A stretch of 64,000 nucleotides of DNA from Apostichopus japonicus (Eukaryota; Echinodermata; Holothuroidea; Aspidochirotida; Stichopodidae): the NCBI RefSeq assembly GCF_037975245.1, contig NC_092566.1, positions 3,040,001 through 3,104,000 of the forward strand, given 5' to 3'. The notes below the pieces were generated by a model. That model searched no databases. It saw only the letters and a list, made by a program, of their open reading frames with translations, and was not told the origin of the DNA. Below are positions 1 to 11,673 of the stretch, piece by piece; position 1 is the stretch's first letter, and every line of letters starts with the position of its first letter. Position numbers and translations under genes: made by a program.

Positions 1-3000
1 TTGCTTTACTTTTCTTTTACCTGTTTTGTTTTGCTGCCTTTTCTCTGTTGAGTTCAGGAGTTCAGGGCTTGGAATACGTCAGACATTGTATGTACAGTAC
101 TCAGAAATATTTCTTAGCTTTTTGTTTCCCATGGGGGAAAACTATGGAGTCACTCATACCGACCTTGCAAAATTGTTAGGGGGGAGGGACCACGATTGCA
201 AAGTTGGCATTGACTATAAAGCGGATCGCAGAGTTAGTAATTACTATTACGGCAACATACAGACTAGCGTCGGTTACACCATCGTTTTCTCAGGAAGGTT
301 GCTATTACTTCATTCGTACAGTTAGAAAAAATATTCAACAGGCATTATCAAATTATCAAAGGACCATTAACATTGTACATGGTACAATTCAATTAGTAAA
401 TGTTGATAATTTTACTGTACTGTATGTAGTTAACAAGTCTTTAAATGTTAAAATTTGTCGTGTTTGATACAGAAATGGTTAACCGCCTATACCATAGTCC
501 ATGTGGCTGAAGCTTTGTAGGTTAGTACCATTATGTTGATAGGGGTAACGTAAGTTGGCTTTACAATACATCAAAGCAAAAATGGAATTATATCTATGAC
601 AAAAATAACTGCTTGAACAGAACAGCAATATGATGACCTATAAGGAACACACATCTTTTTTATGTATTCTGAATAAAGTTCTCATTCGACGACACACTCA
701 AAAATGTATATTACATACGCATTACAAATAGAACCAGGCCTGTGAGATCTACATCCATAATATCAACCAACACCACCCTCAGTACCTTTCGGGAATCCTT
801 TAACACTGTAGTTTTGATTTTACTTGTCATTCATCACAAGCACTTTTCTACCATTTAAGGGTGGGTGTGGGGGGGGGGGGGATGCCATTTAGGGACCAGC
901 TTCTCCTTTGTATTACAGGACAAAAAAATTACATTCTATAAATAATTAAAACACAGTGCACCACTGTATATCACTACTGTTCTGTACTGTATATATATGT
1001 AAACTCAACCCTACAGTACAACAGATCTGGCAACAACAAACATTCATAACATTGTGTTACTGTTATGTGTAGAGTTGCCTCTGTGTCTATGTCATCAAGT
1101 TTAAAAGCATTGAAGACTCGCCCCAAACCGGGTGCCGAGCTCTGAAAAGTTAACTTTCCGTTGCTTGCAAATGATGTTTTCTTCTTGTCGCTACAAAATG
1201 CAGACAGTAATGAAACGTGATACCTTGTTATCTTTTATCTAGACCTGAGATGTCCACGCTGCTATGTACACTGTGTTGTGGGTATTGACCGTAGCTGTAT
1301 GTATTGACTGTACACTAGTGTCTAATTACCGACAGTAGCAAGCTGTGTGTGTATTTCTGGGATCGATGGTGGTGTCTAACACTTCTGTTACACCTCATTG
1401 AAACTAGGTCAGATTACCGGCATGTGACGTTTCTTTGTGCGCAAGTCTCCACGCCCTTATAAAAGTGTGCATTTGTTAATTTATCAATTGAAATTCAGGT
1501 GACCTCAAACACAATTATCATAATGCAATCACGCATGGAAAGGGCCATCCAACCCTGAATGAACATACAGTATTGTACAATAGTACTGTTATCACGCAAA
1601 TTGTGATCCTGTGGTTGTCACTTCAATGGCATACAACAAATAGCATTGTAGAATTTCACAGTGACTCAGGGAATAAATTATCCAATATTGCAATGCACAC
1701 TTGGCTATGTAAAATGGGAAAAATTGCTATACAAAATAATACAAGTGAAAAGATACATAACCGTTCTTGTATGTACACAGGAGCTGTAGAAGTTTATAGA
1801 GAATAAAGTTCAGATATTCCGGAACTGCTTCACAAACTTTGAAGAATAAATTATACTCCTGATCGTATAAATACGGCATTTTTGTCACATTTTATTTTAC
1901 AGGTAAAATGAATATGTACACGCTTCTAGTAAAAGCCCTAGTTTAAATATTCAAAATTAAAAACTATCGTCGCCAGAAACAGTTGCTAAAGGTATTGTGA
2001 TTTAAAACTATGATATCACCAAATGAAAATCCTTCTTCTTTTTTTATAGCATTCCTTACATTTCACTTCATCAGAGTTACCATTTTCATTACAATAAGCA
2101 CATCACTTTAATAAAAAACATCTCCATTTGTCTGATCTAAACTCTCATTTTCTCTGTTTCTTTCTCTTTGCCTTTTCTCTGTTCAGTTGATTATTTGTGA
2201 CCACGAAAAACCTTAAAGTTACATTTGAGTACTAAAGTTGTCTGCGGGACAAAATTATAGTAGAATCACAATAGGTCAGAATCTATGCATGGTTGAAGTA
2301 CACTAGGTCAACATTGTTGAGCCCGTTTTGTTTCATGAATCAGTCACACTTTGAGACATAGCCTTAACACACCCAACAGTTTGCTTATTTACAAATAATA
2401 ATTTCTGGATTAGTGCAAAACAAAGTTCCAAAAACATGTACTGTATGGCAATGAACCAGACTGTGACCAAACTTCCTAAAGGCTAAATATCCATTATTAG
2501 AAATGTATTTTATACATATACTGGACATGTATAATGTACAGCAGGTTTGTCAGTATTGCCCCCAAATTCTTTAGTGCAAATCAAAAACTGAGCAAAGTAT
2601 GATAGATTTTCTGATCTTCCCAATTATTTTCACACATTAACAGATATTCAATCTGCAGAAAAGTAATCTGGCTGTTAAAGGAAATGACTTTATGAATGAC
2701 CAGGAATGACCCTTAATTGTTGGTTAGTACATGTGAATAGGAATGTTCCACATCTGAAATTGTACAGAAATTCCATTATATCCCCTCCCTCAAAACAATA
2801 ACAAGACACTGAAGATTAAACAACTGAAGAATGATGTTAAGAATTAAGATACCCCACAACTGCTGATCTGCACAAATTTTAAAACCAGTATACATTTGGG
2901 ATACAGTTTGACCATTAGTAGTAATTTTTACGGGGACATTTTTGGGGTGTACAGTATTTGTTAGACTACTGATTCCTTTGATCAATCCTGGGCTGTAGCA

Positions 3001-3283
3001 TGATGAGCCATCAAAACATCATTACAATTACAGTACAGAAACTCAACACTAATTCACAAAGTAGGATAGGATAGGAAGGGTAGTTAGATAAATAACCCAT
3101 CACAGTAACATATATCGGTTTGAAGTTTTACAGGTGATAATTATGTTCAATAATTTTTCGGGGGAAGGCACTTTAGTCTAGGATATAGAATGTGTGGATT
3201 GAACATTACATGCAAAGAATGTTGGGCCTGACAAAATACTGATTCAAAATGGAAAGCTATCATGTTGACATTTGTAGACTTAC
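1..3283. other. No supported gene; AT-rich non-coding DNA
   Basis: I see no exon with convincing coding character on either strand. A poly-G run lies near 866-881, and a TATAAAAG match sits near 1458 without an associated reading frame. If the minus-strand exon at 3284-3371 is real, this stretch would be its first intron and could hide short exons that I cannot identify by eye. Confidence 0.4.
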
Positions 3284-3371
3284 CAGAAATTGTCAACCTT
3301 AGGTCTTGTGAGACAGCCAAGTTCATGATCCACATGCAGGTTACAATCCTCAGAAGTTGTTGCTGTGCCAT
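3284..3371 (-). CDS. Candidate first coding exon with signal peptide, product unknown
   Basis: Read on the minus strand, an ATG in good context (AAAATGG) at 3371 opens 29 codons plus one base. The peptide begins MAQQQLLRIV and has a hydrophobic stretch ending near AVSQ, as in a secretory signal peptide. The frame stops exactly at a strong donor, G|GTAAGT, at 3283-3278. The junction would be phase 1, which is common after signal-peptide exons of modular extracellular proteins. A CCAAT box in the same orientation lies about 420 bp upstream near 3790. The rest of the gene would lie towards and beyond the left edge. I found no second exon, so this could be a chance open frame; the family cannot be named. 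Confidence 0.35.
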
Positions 3372-5114
3372 TTTCTGTGTCCAGTTTTCAACAAAGTAAG
3401 GCTAAGTAATAAGTAAGGCTTGTTAGCAAATGGCCAGTCTTAATTCTGCCACTGCTTCCTGGTTGTGTTAATCACCTAAACAATAGCCTAGTGAGACTTA
3501 GCAGTTAGGTTGTGCCCAACTACCAGAAAAACACACTGATACATACTAGGCTACTTGTATTAAGTTGTAAGACTTGGCTAGGCTAGGCCTAACAGTTAGG
3601 CTACTACTAAGTACTAGCCAAGGCATACAATTGATAAAACTTAGATTAGTCAACTAACTGTAAGTAACGTTTGTTAGAAAATGATACGGTTGGCTTGGTG
3701 TAACCCGTTTCCAGTTCCTTGTCTAACGTAGTGGAAAGAGTTATTCAATGCCTGCCTTTCATAGTAATATTAATAACCGGGTCGTTGATTGGTTCGCCAC
3801 GTATAAGAAAAGATCCAAGAATAGCCTAAGCTACTGGGCTAGTAACAACTTTGGCTAACAATTTGTGTCCTAATGATAAGCCTCCACAAATAAGGGTTTT
3901 TTAAGAATATAAATACTTATAACATAAATTCAAAACGAAACGAAAAAGATATGTTAAGAAAAAACAAGTAAGTCCAATGTTTTAATTTGTTTTCTTACGA
4001 CGAAATATAGCCCTATATTCTGAGGATGGCAGTGAACCGTGATATACAGTTGGCCAAAGTGCAATGGTACTGCGTTGCCGTAGCTGAGATTCTAGAATCT
4101 TTGCTGTTAGTGTTAGCAATTACAATAAGCGACCTTATGCTTCCAACACATTATGCTTCCAACATACTCATTGTATTACTGAAAACGGAATTCATATTGA
4201 CGGGGACCACTATAGTCAACTCCGAAAGCTAAATAAAATCAGTAATCGAAAATGGCAAACTTTCATGGACGAAAGCATTAACCTTTAGGTGTATTGAGCG
4301 GAGAGGGATGAGAAACTTTACGTTCACGAGAAGCGGAGCAAGGGGACGTTTAGTAGAAACCCACTTCCCCCTCCCCACTCAATATTTTGCAGCATATTTG
4401 GCCTACAGGTTACATAACTTTGACAATTAAGTTCTCTCAAAGACACAGAATGTACTTTTTCCAAACCGAGAGATACCTTTAGAGAAAATATTCGCTTTAT
4501 CGCAATTCTCATGAACGAAATCGAAAGTTTAACAAAGATACAAATGCAAATTGCGATGGGAGGGGTGCAGAGTAACTTTTACGATAATGGGCGGCGGAAA
4601 TATTGTATAAAACAAAAGAAAAATATAGTTGCTTTGCTGAAAATACATTTAAACTTGAAGTTGAAGTACAGAATGCACATATTTTGTCGAACATTTGGCG
4701 GTGATTCTGCGGTTTGCTTCCTCAATTCAAAGTGACAGGTCGCACTGTGTGTTACGCATATTACTTAGGACCCCAATCAGGAAAAAGGTTGCCCCAATGC
4801 ATGGTTTGCTGTACAAGAACAGCCTCCCCGGCCCCCAGCCCAGCCCCATGCACATATATTCCAGGTGAATTTAAAATGTTGTCAATGACACAAACGTAAC
4901 TATACTAGTTAAAGCTAGGAATGCCAATAGGTTTGATTGAGCATTTGTTAAACGCATCTCTACTACAGAAAATAAACAATGATAAAGAAAATCCGTTAAT
5001 AATTCAAGCATATGTAATGGCTCGATGATGCCATATAGTCTTGATCAAGTATTCAGTATTTGTATTTTGATTGAAAAAAACTGTAATACCTTCCAAACCC
5101 AACAAAATGAGAAT
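3372..5114. other. Non-coding stretch, nothing recognised
   Basis: Short open frames occur but none has domain character or flanking splice sites that make sense together. Many short TAGGCC/AGGCTA motifs lie near 3540-3620. If the minus-strand exon is genuine, the part near 3380-3800 would be its 5' untranslated region and promoter. Confidence 0.4.
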
Positions 5115-5341
5115 CAGTAGCGTGCAATGGGTTTCAATAGTGGGGCAAACATTCTAAAACACCCGACTGATATAGGTTTAGGGTTTGAACCTGTAGGTCC
5201 ATGGAATAACCGGAAGCGCATGAAGGAATTTTATACTCTTCCGAGCTAAAGTTAAAAAATCCCACAACTGAATCATTTCCCCATGGCTGAAAATGGGAGG
5301 TGGAGGCATGCCCCCACCTCCAACCCTTGCCCACGCAACTG
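5115..5341. mobile_element. Possible miniature hAT-like element, no clear target duplication
   Basis: The left end reads CAGTAGCGTGCAATGGGTT. The reverse complement of the right end reads CAGTTGCGTGGGCAAGGGTT, so the termini are imperfect inverted repeats of the CAGT-GCG type seen in two better-supported elements of this window. Flanking 8-mers (ATGAGAAT and ATGGTCTC) do not match, so the target-site duplication is missing or decayed. No coding capacity. Confidence 0.35.
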
Positions 5342-5478
5342 ATGGTCTCAATCACCTTTAATTGTTCACCACGAGTATTCTTTTCACACAGACCAAGTAA
5401 TGATGTTAGGTGAATGTAACGCGGTTAAAGTGTCCTCTCCGAAACAAATAATTACCTTCTCGATTCAAATGCCACGAT

Positions 5479-5525
5479 ATGGCAAGCCCATAGACATTAA
5501 TTGATTAAATCTCTATGGGCAAGCC
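5479..5525. repeat. Small inverted repeat flanked by GGCAAGCC direct repeats
   Basis: GCCCATAG and CTATGGGC form an inverted pair around about 23 bp. GGCAAGCC is present at both edges in direct orientation. It directly abuts the larger fold-back element at 5526, so the two may belong to one insertion. Confidence 0.4.
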
Positions 5526-5695
5526 ACATGTGCAATAATTCGATATACCGAGTTTATCGCCGTTTAACTCTGTTTTTCGATCGATAAACTCGGTTTATCG
5601 ATTGGATAACCGTGTTTTTCGCGATAAACTCAGTTTATCGAGCGAAAAGCAGAGTTGACAGCGATAAACTCGGTTTATCGAATTATTGCACATGT
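5526..5695. repeat. Fold-back element with nested CGATAAAC palindromes
   Basis: The two ends, starting ACATGTGCAATAATTCGATA, are inverted copies extending about 75 bp inward with only a few mismatches, giving a 170 bp fold-back structure. Inside, the 19-mer CGATAAACTCGGTTTATCG, itself a hairpin (CGATAAAC/GTTTATCG around 3 nt), occurs near 5580 and 5661, with a one-base variant near 5621. A related half copy lies near 5549. No reading frame; most like a MITE or other non-autonomous fold-back element. No target duplication is obvious. Confidence 0.7.
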
Positions 5696-7457
5696 TACGT
5701 GCCATACGCGTACCCAGGAGTCAGCTCCAATTGATCTTCTCAAAATGACTCCTTTCAGTGATGTTGAGAATCTGTGGATTCGGTAATTTCTCACGTTTGC
5801 GAATTCGGGTAACTGAATTGGGTATTTTACGTTGGTTTCGGGAAACAACTTTGGTCGTCATGGCTACACTGTGGTGATAACGAGTTGTGTAGCTTAAGTC
5901 AATCAGTATTTGCGAAACTGGGTCACTGATTCTGTGGTACACATGCATCAGATGGGGTCGTCGGTCCCGAGAGCATGAATGGTGCGATAACTACAAGTCT
6001 GTCTCGTGGATAGAGCTTCGAACGAGCTCAGTCCGTAAATTGGCTTCCTAACCCTTGAGATAAACACAGACCCTTAAATTGACTAAACTTAACACGGTCC
6101 TATATTTGACGTACTCGTTTATTACTAAGTCGCCTCTTCCAATTGGTGCAATGCATCGGGTCGTTAAATTTTATGATTATTCAGTACGGAAACTGATATG
6201 CGAGATTTAAGTATGCTAAACCTTCAGGCTAAGTGGCATGCCGGAGGCCACGGTCCAAACTACCATCGTCTGTCAAGGCCCGGAAATGGTCCTCCAGCCC
6301 GGGGATTACTTACATCCAGGAGCCTCGTAATGCTTAAAAATAAGCATGACTATGGACGTCGGCAAGCTCCGAAAACTGTATAGAGACAGTTTTCCACGTC
6401 TGGAGTGATATTTCCCAAACGCAATTTTAGATCGCGTTCCAAAGCTTGCGGCGGACAGTCGTATACCAGATTGATGATGACTAACTTCACGAAATGGTCA
6501 CGTGATGTCGTGCATGACGTCAAAATTCTTAATCTTCCCAAAAACAGGTATAGGTTTTTGTTTGTTGACAATAATGACGCGGACACTACTCATGTTGACT
6601 CGCCTTTCTAAAGATGCACCGACGGATCGATATTAGAGCAGCGTCATATGAAAGGACACGATGTGCCTCAATAGAAGTGATCTGTATACGCCAGATACAG
6701 TATACTGCTACACATGTTCCCTCGAAATGTACAAACAAACAAATATAAATACAAATGACGTCATCGTCCTAACTTTCTATCAGCAACTCAGTGCTAGGAT
6801 ATGGCAGCTCTCTTTTGCTTTAAGTTCTCAAGAAAAGAACAAACGTCTTTACGTAGAAACGGCGACTTCGTGGGAGAAAATGTTACTAAAAACAAATAAA
6901 GGAATAAGTACATAATGTACCTCATTTAAACATAAACAATATCGGTAAAGCCCCCCACCCCCAAACTCCCATCTTCCGCCTCCCCCACGTCCTTTGCCCC
7001 CACCACCTGGAAAATAAATGTAGGTAAACGATGGGGGGGTGGTGCTCTCATGTTTTTTTTTAATTATTTGGACGGTTACCGTTTCCCCAAGTTTACTCCC
7101 CCACCCCCTTCCCCGCCGTTCCCCTCTTGTGTTTTCGCTGCTGATGTCCGTGATATCTAGGGATAACGTTTTCATTGGTATATCTTGTCCTTAAAACAGC
7201 AACAAAATAAGCTTCAAGATTTCTTTAGCGTTTACAGTTTTAATGAAACATTAACATAATATTTGATTGCAGTATAATTGTAATATTAACAAACACATGT
7301 AGTATTAACATAATTTCTCAAACACATAGAGCACGTGAGCCAAGTTTCATGATGCTCTTAACGTCAGACAAGAAAGTAAACCGAATGAATCTTTGTTCAT
7401 TCATACTTAGTAAAGATTCCTAAATCCTATTGGTCCATTCAGGTCAGCTGGCCGTGG
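5696..7457. other. Non-coding stretch, no supported gene
   Basis: Open frames here lack recognisable domains and overlap one another on opposite strands. A C-rich/G-rich segment at about 6950-7130 gives low-complexity frames. A 9 bp stem (GAAAACTGT/ACAGTTTTC) lies near 6369-6397. Confidence 0.4.
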
Positions 7458-7583
7458 TTAATCCTGTGAGTAACGCACGGTAAAATTACGGGGCATCACT
7501 TTAATAAATCTTTGGTTATATGTAACCAAAAATGTTTTGTTTTATGATTTTTCCCCCACACAAATGGTAGTGTATGAATGAAC

Positions 7584-7749
7584 GGGGTTAATCAACGGTC
7601 TAGCGTGCGTTACTCACATGATTAATGCACTCCGGGTGTTAATGCTATCGCTGGATGCACGAGGGCGGAGCCCGAGTGCATCGCTTGCATTTCCCCCCGA
7701 TCGTGCATTAATCCTGTGAGTAACGCACGCTAGACCGTTGATTAACCCC
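7584..7749. repeat. Inverted-repeat element with 47 bp arms
   Basis: Arms at 7584-7630 and 7703-7749 are reverse complements at 46 of 47 positions. The outer ends read GGGGTTAATCAACGG and the inner ends ATTAATGCAC. The 72 bp spacer holds a second imperfect palindrome around GATGCAC...GTGCATC. A further 21 bp match to the right arm (TTAATCCTGTGAGTAACGCA...) occurs alone at 7458-7478. TTAA is present near both outer ends, as for TTAA-targeting transposons, but no duplication can be assigned. Likely a non-coding miniature element. Confidence 0.7.
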
Positions 7750-8226
7750 TTATTCATACTTTAAGAAACAAACTGACTAAGTAGATATTTAATGTTATAT
7801 TTTTTTCATAAAGAATCAATTTGAATCAGATTAGGGAATGAGGAGTAAATGAATCATTTTCACGCAGTACATGTACAGGAAGGGTAAACTGCAATGACTC
7901 TTCACATTGACAATAAGCTCATCGATAAGTCGAAGATATATAAACAGTGCTCGTCTATGTATGGTAGTGCATATACAAGCTGTTTTATAAAAACAAAGGG
8001 GCGGAAATCATTTAGCTCCCTTAATTTGCATAAACTATTGTTGAGGCGCCGACTTTTGTTTTGTTATACAGGTCAATGAGAATTAAGTCAAATATTCTAT
8101 CTGTCGTTGTTACATTGGCGTAACTTCCTTGCACCTTGCACCAGTTTGATTAACTTTCGATTCGCATGTTGAACATAATTGACAACACTTTAAAGTGAAA
8201 TATAGGCATATATATATATATATATA

Positions 8227-9222
8227 CAGGGGCGTATCCAGGATTTTCTAACCCGGGGGGCGCGAATGACTATCTAAACGGAGCGCCACCATCGGTTGGC
8301 GCGCAGCGTACAAGAAAATTTCTGGTTTTGACACCCCCAGATCACTGGAAATGGCACATCTCGGGCTTGAAAAGGACCAACTATAGATGTTCACTTTTGC
8401 CTGAGTTAATCAAGTTTTTTCCCAATATTTTTATTTCCATCCATAACCTTTTTGAAGATTGTCACCAGTCACACATCATGTTCGACCTCATCGCATCTCC
8501 TGTGGATCATTGCTTTTGTAGGTGATTCTACGTCGCGGCCCACAATACCCGTCAGCCCCACTTTGCAAGGTTTTAAGCCCATTATTCGTTAAGAATTTGA
8601 AAATTCACATTTCTCGTGAAATGAATTCACTTCAAAACATACCCATAACGTTGCACAAAATTTTATCCATGGACAGCCAATACAGAAAAACCTCCTTCAA
8701 CCCCTAACAGACCGGTCAAAATTGCACGAGAAGATGGAAGATTGTTTAGGAATGTTGGTCAGGGAAATTTCGAAAATTCAGACACAGTTAATTTATTGGT
8801 GCATAGGCGCAGATCAGTCGTGGATAATGGTGGGTACGCGTGTCTGTTCTCTGATACTATCTAAGCGGAGCGCGACCATGGGTTCGCGCGTAGCGTACAA
8901 GAAATTTTTGGCAAATATACCTCCCAGATCACCGGAAATAACACTTCCCACACCCAATGATGCTCCCAAACCTCCTTAAGTTTTAGATCTCATGGCTTAG
9001 AACTTTAGTTTGGGGAAATGCATGGGCATCTGCAGAATAAAATCAGGGGACAAATAATCCAAGTAGACTTTTGTATACATTGGGTGTGGTTTCGTAACTC
9101 ATCGGGAAGCGATTAGAGGGGTGGGCGTAGGCTTGTGGGGCGCGCGTTTTCATGCAGGTGGGAACAATCTCAAGAAGTGATGTGTGCGCCCGCCCCCCCC
9201 CCCCGGCAATGATACACCTATG
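8227..9222. mobile_element. hAT-like non-autonomous element or composite, about 1 kb
   Basis: The left end reads CAGGGGCGTATCCAGG directly after a (TA)n tract. The reverse complement of the right end reads CATAGGTGTATCATTGCC, a diverged inverted repeat next to a poly-C run. Just inside the left end is a block with CTATCTAAACGGAGCGCC, a GGCGCG segment and CCCAGATCACTGGAAATGGC. A diverged second copy of the block lies at about 8860-8970, and a third in reverse orientation in the element at 22618-22910. Target duplication cannot be judged because of the (TA)n flank. A second end-like sequence at 9865-9880 (CCTGGATACGGGCCTG) could instead be the true right end. Confidence 0.5.
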
Positions 9223-9680
9223 GATCCACTACATGATATTAGCAGGAAATGTGCTCAATTCTCAAATCGCATGCGGAATTTAATTTTTTTATTTTTAGAT
9301 TCATTGTATGAGTTACGGTACTAGGGGTGGGGTAACAATTAGCATTCAGTTCGCGTTGTATAATATTTTAATCTCTGGATGACAGTGTTGCATCGAAGGA
9401 CATATGTCTAGTGCAGTTCAAATATAGATCCTGGGCTAATACCGAAATGCGTCATGTTCCCCGACGACTAGGCCGAGTTCAAGACCAGCCACAATTGGTT
9501 TCATAGCACAATTTTACAATTGTTAAAGTATATATAAACATTAGTGAGAGAGGAAAATGGAAACGTCAAAAATGGAGTTGTCGGTGTAAGGGGTAGGCTG
9601 AGGCGGACGCCCCTTCTCGATCCGTGACTGGCTACCCTGTGTATATAATAGGGATCAGTGCTGTAATTATATATGTCACT

Positions 9681-9838
9681 GTTCCTCTTTCTCTTCCCGG
9701 TGTCTTTGCGATTTCTTCTGTTCCCTCCTTTTTCTCCCTTTTCTCCTTTTTCTTTTTTCCTCCTTTCTCTCCTCCCCCTCTTTTCCCCCTCTTTTTCCCT
9801 TTTTTCCTCTCTCTTTTTTTCTCTCTTCTTTTTCTTAC
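9681..9838. repeat. Polypyrimidine tract
   Basis: Roughly 160 bp of almost uninterrupted C and T on the + strand (TTTCTCC/CCCTTTTT-type runs). It is a simple-sequence tract with potential for triplex formation. The apparent low-complexity proteins on both strands (F/L/S/P-rich or K/R/E/G-rich) are artefacts of it. Confidence 0.75.
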
Positions 9839-9880
9839 CCGGGGGGCGCGCGCCCCCAACGCCCCCCCTGGATACGGGCC
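9839..9880. mobile_element. Isolated hAT-like terminal sequence
   Basis: The segment ends CCTGGATACGGGCCTG. Its reverse complement, CAGGCCCGTATCCAGG, matches the left end at 8227 at 14 of 16 positions. It is followed by ATATATATA, as the left end is preceded by (TA)n. It is either the right end of a 1.65 kb element starting at 8227 or a separate truncated copy. Confidence 0.4.
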
Positions 9881-9998
9881 TGATATATATAGTTGGCTAA
9901 AAGCAAATCCCGTACCGAAACATTTACGTACAATACTCGTCAAACCAGTTCCAAAAGGTAACCATCAGTAGTTACTGAATTCTACCCTGGTCTCCCAC

Positions 9999-10770
9999 CA
10001 ACTGGCTAAGGATAATTTAGTTCGGGCATCTTCGGGCACCCCATTACGGGAAAACAAACAGAAACTACAGGATCATCGCCCTGTATACAAAATTGCAAAA
10101 CGCGTGCTTACTTGTCGATTCGACCAAACCAAAACGCACGTTACAAATTCGGCATAAAATAAACTGCCTATCCAAAATTGTCATTTACCTCATCAACTGC
10201 AATATTTGTAACTTACAATACATTGGAGAGTCAAAAAACACTCTCAGAATGAGGATGACACAACATAGATCGGCGATCAAAACAAAAAAGATCTACCAAC
10301 CTGTTGCAAATCACTTCAATCTCCAAAATCATTCTATTGAGAATTTGCGTGTTATTGCCATTGACCAGAACGATTCTTGGACAGATAAATCTAGGAAAGC
10401 GAAAGAAAATTTCTGGGAACTAAAGCTAAAGACCTGCACGGCACCATTCGGTTTAAACATCAGAAACGATTTGCCGTCCCAGATAAACCAAAACAATTCC
10501 TTTACAATTACCACGGAATCGGATTAAAATAATCCGACGCGGATTAAAATAATCCGAATTTCTAAAACTTCTGCTCAATTCAGCAGAAATCTGTATGTCG
10601 CTTTGCCTTTACAACCATGCCGACATCTTCTCTATAAAATAGTTTCAATTCCTGCAACTCCTTGTCACTTTCGGTGATCATGCACTGAAGAAGAGCTAGT
10701 TTTGCTCGAAAGCTCTGCAAAAACCAAACATTGGCTGTTTTACTTCCAATCACTTACGTAATTCAATTAT
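9999..10770 (+). pseudogene. Penelope-like retroelement 3' remnant with GIY-YIG endonuclease
   Basis: Frames 9999-10050 (QLAKDNLVRAS) and 10093-10527 correspond to the linker and C-terminal endonuclease of Penelope-like elements. The latter has the run VIYLINC, then LQYIGES (the Y-x-G part of GIY-YIG), an R-x-R-x-x-QH segment, ANHFNLQNHS, and a conserved FWELKLKT close to the end. The two parts are in different frames, so at least one frameshift separates them; the reverse transcriptase domain is absent. After the stop, GAAGAAGAGCTAGTTTTGC and CGAAAGCTCT resemble the 3' ends of this family. The copy runs out into AT repeats near 10840. It is 5'-truncated and dead. Confidence 0.8.
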
Positions 10771-10837
10771 TGTATCTCACTCGAGATCCAGCCTTTCTCT
10801 AAATGCAGCATAGTTGTTTAACAGTTTTTCCGTTATT

Positions 10838-10967
<130 letters not shown>

Positions 10968-11039
10968 TAAAAATCGTAATGAGTTGGAAAATCAAGAACA
11001 GTGAAAAAACTTTCAGCCTCTATATATATATATATATAT

Positions 11040-11515
11040 ATGACCTTCGTCAGCAATACTTGGCAGTCAATAAAAGTACAAAATGTAACACAATGAAAGT
11101 ATGACGCTAGATCAGTGTAAGTTGCATAGATGGAATTAGAACCAAATAAACCATGAATATACAGGAAGCGGATTTAAGAGCAAAGAACGGATTACATATG
11201 TTGTAGAACTGATAGTTGTTAAGGGGTCCCAAGTCTTTGTTGAGGTCGGTGATGTCAGACTAAATACGAAGATCTAATCGATTTCTTTACCGTGACGTTA
11301 ACAGTAGCGGCTTTGAAGTCCTATGCAATTAAAATACATTTAAGGTTTTTGAGAGAATGACTATGAAGATTGAAATGTTCGGAAACTGGGAATCCTGCAA
11401 ACTTATCACGAATAGATATTTTGTGATTATTAAAACGTTAGCGGAACCGAAAACCTGTTTCACCTACATAATTGCCCTCTTTGCAAAGTAAGCTGTAGAA
11501 AATGAAAATAAAATT
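11040..11515 (-). pseudogene. Second Penelope-like remnant, opposite orientation
   Basis: On the minus strand, 11473-11453 encodes NYVGETG, the YIG half of a GIY-YIG endonuclease, preceded by LLCKEG. After a frameshift the sequence continues NNHKISIRDKF...FPVSEHFNLHSHSLKN, which follows the normal order of Penelope-like endonucleases. The 3' end contains CTGACGAAGGTC immediately before a TA run at 11042. Stops and frame changes make it non-functional. It is a different lineage from the copy at 9999-10770, judging by the divergent peptide sequence. Confidence 0.75.
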
Positions 11516-11594
11516 ATTAGAATCACAAGAGAGGGAAGGACGTCTTAGACTATAGTCAACATTGGGAATTTGACTTCGGTGCCTGGGGTAAGAT

Positions 11595-11658
11595 GATTCT
11601 CCTACAGTCTGTAGGAGAATCGTTTAAGCGTGGAGGTAAAACATCTGTTTTACCTCCA
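11595..11658. repeat. Two adjacent near-perfect hairpins
   Basis: 11595-11621 is a perfect inverted repeat with 12 bp arms (GATTCTCCTACA/TGTAGGAGAATC) and a 3 nt loop. 11631-11658 has 13 bp arms (TGGAGGTAAAACA/TGTTTTACCTCCA) and a 2 nt loop. They sit between a minus-strand and a plus-strand Penelope-like fragment. Confidence 0.85.
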
Positions 11659-11673
11659 TGTTAAAGGTACCCC

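Noticed and set aside
1440-1480. TATAAAAG as a promoter
   Set aside because: No downstream exon or reading frame on either strand supports a transcription start here.
9624-9971. Phe/Ser/Pro-rich and Lys/Arg/Gly-rich open frames on both strands
   Set aside because: Artefact of the polypyrimidine tract and an adjoining hAT-like end.
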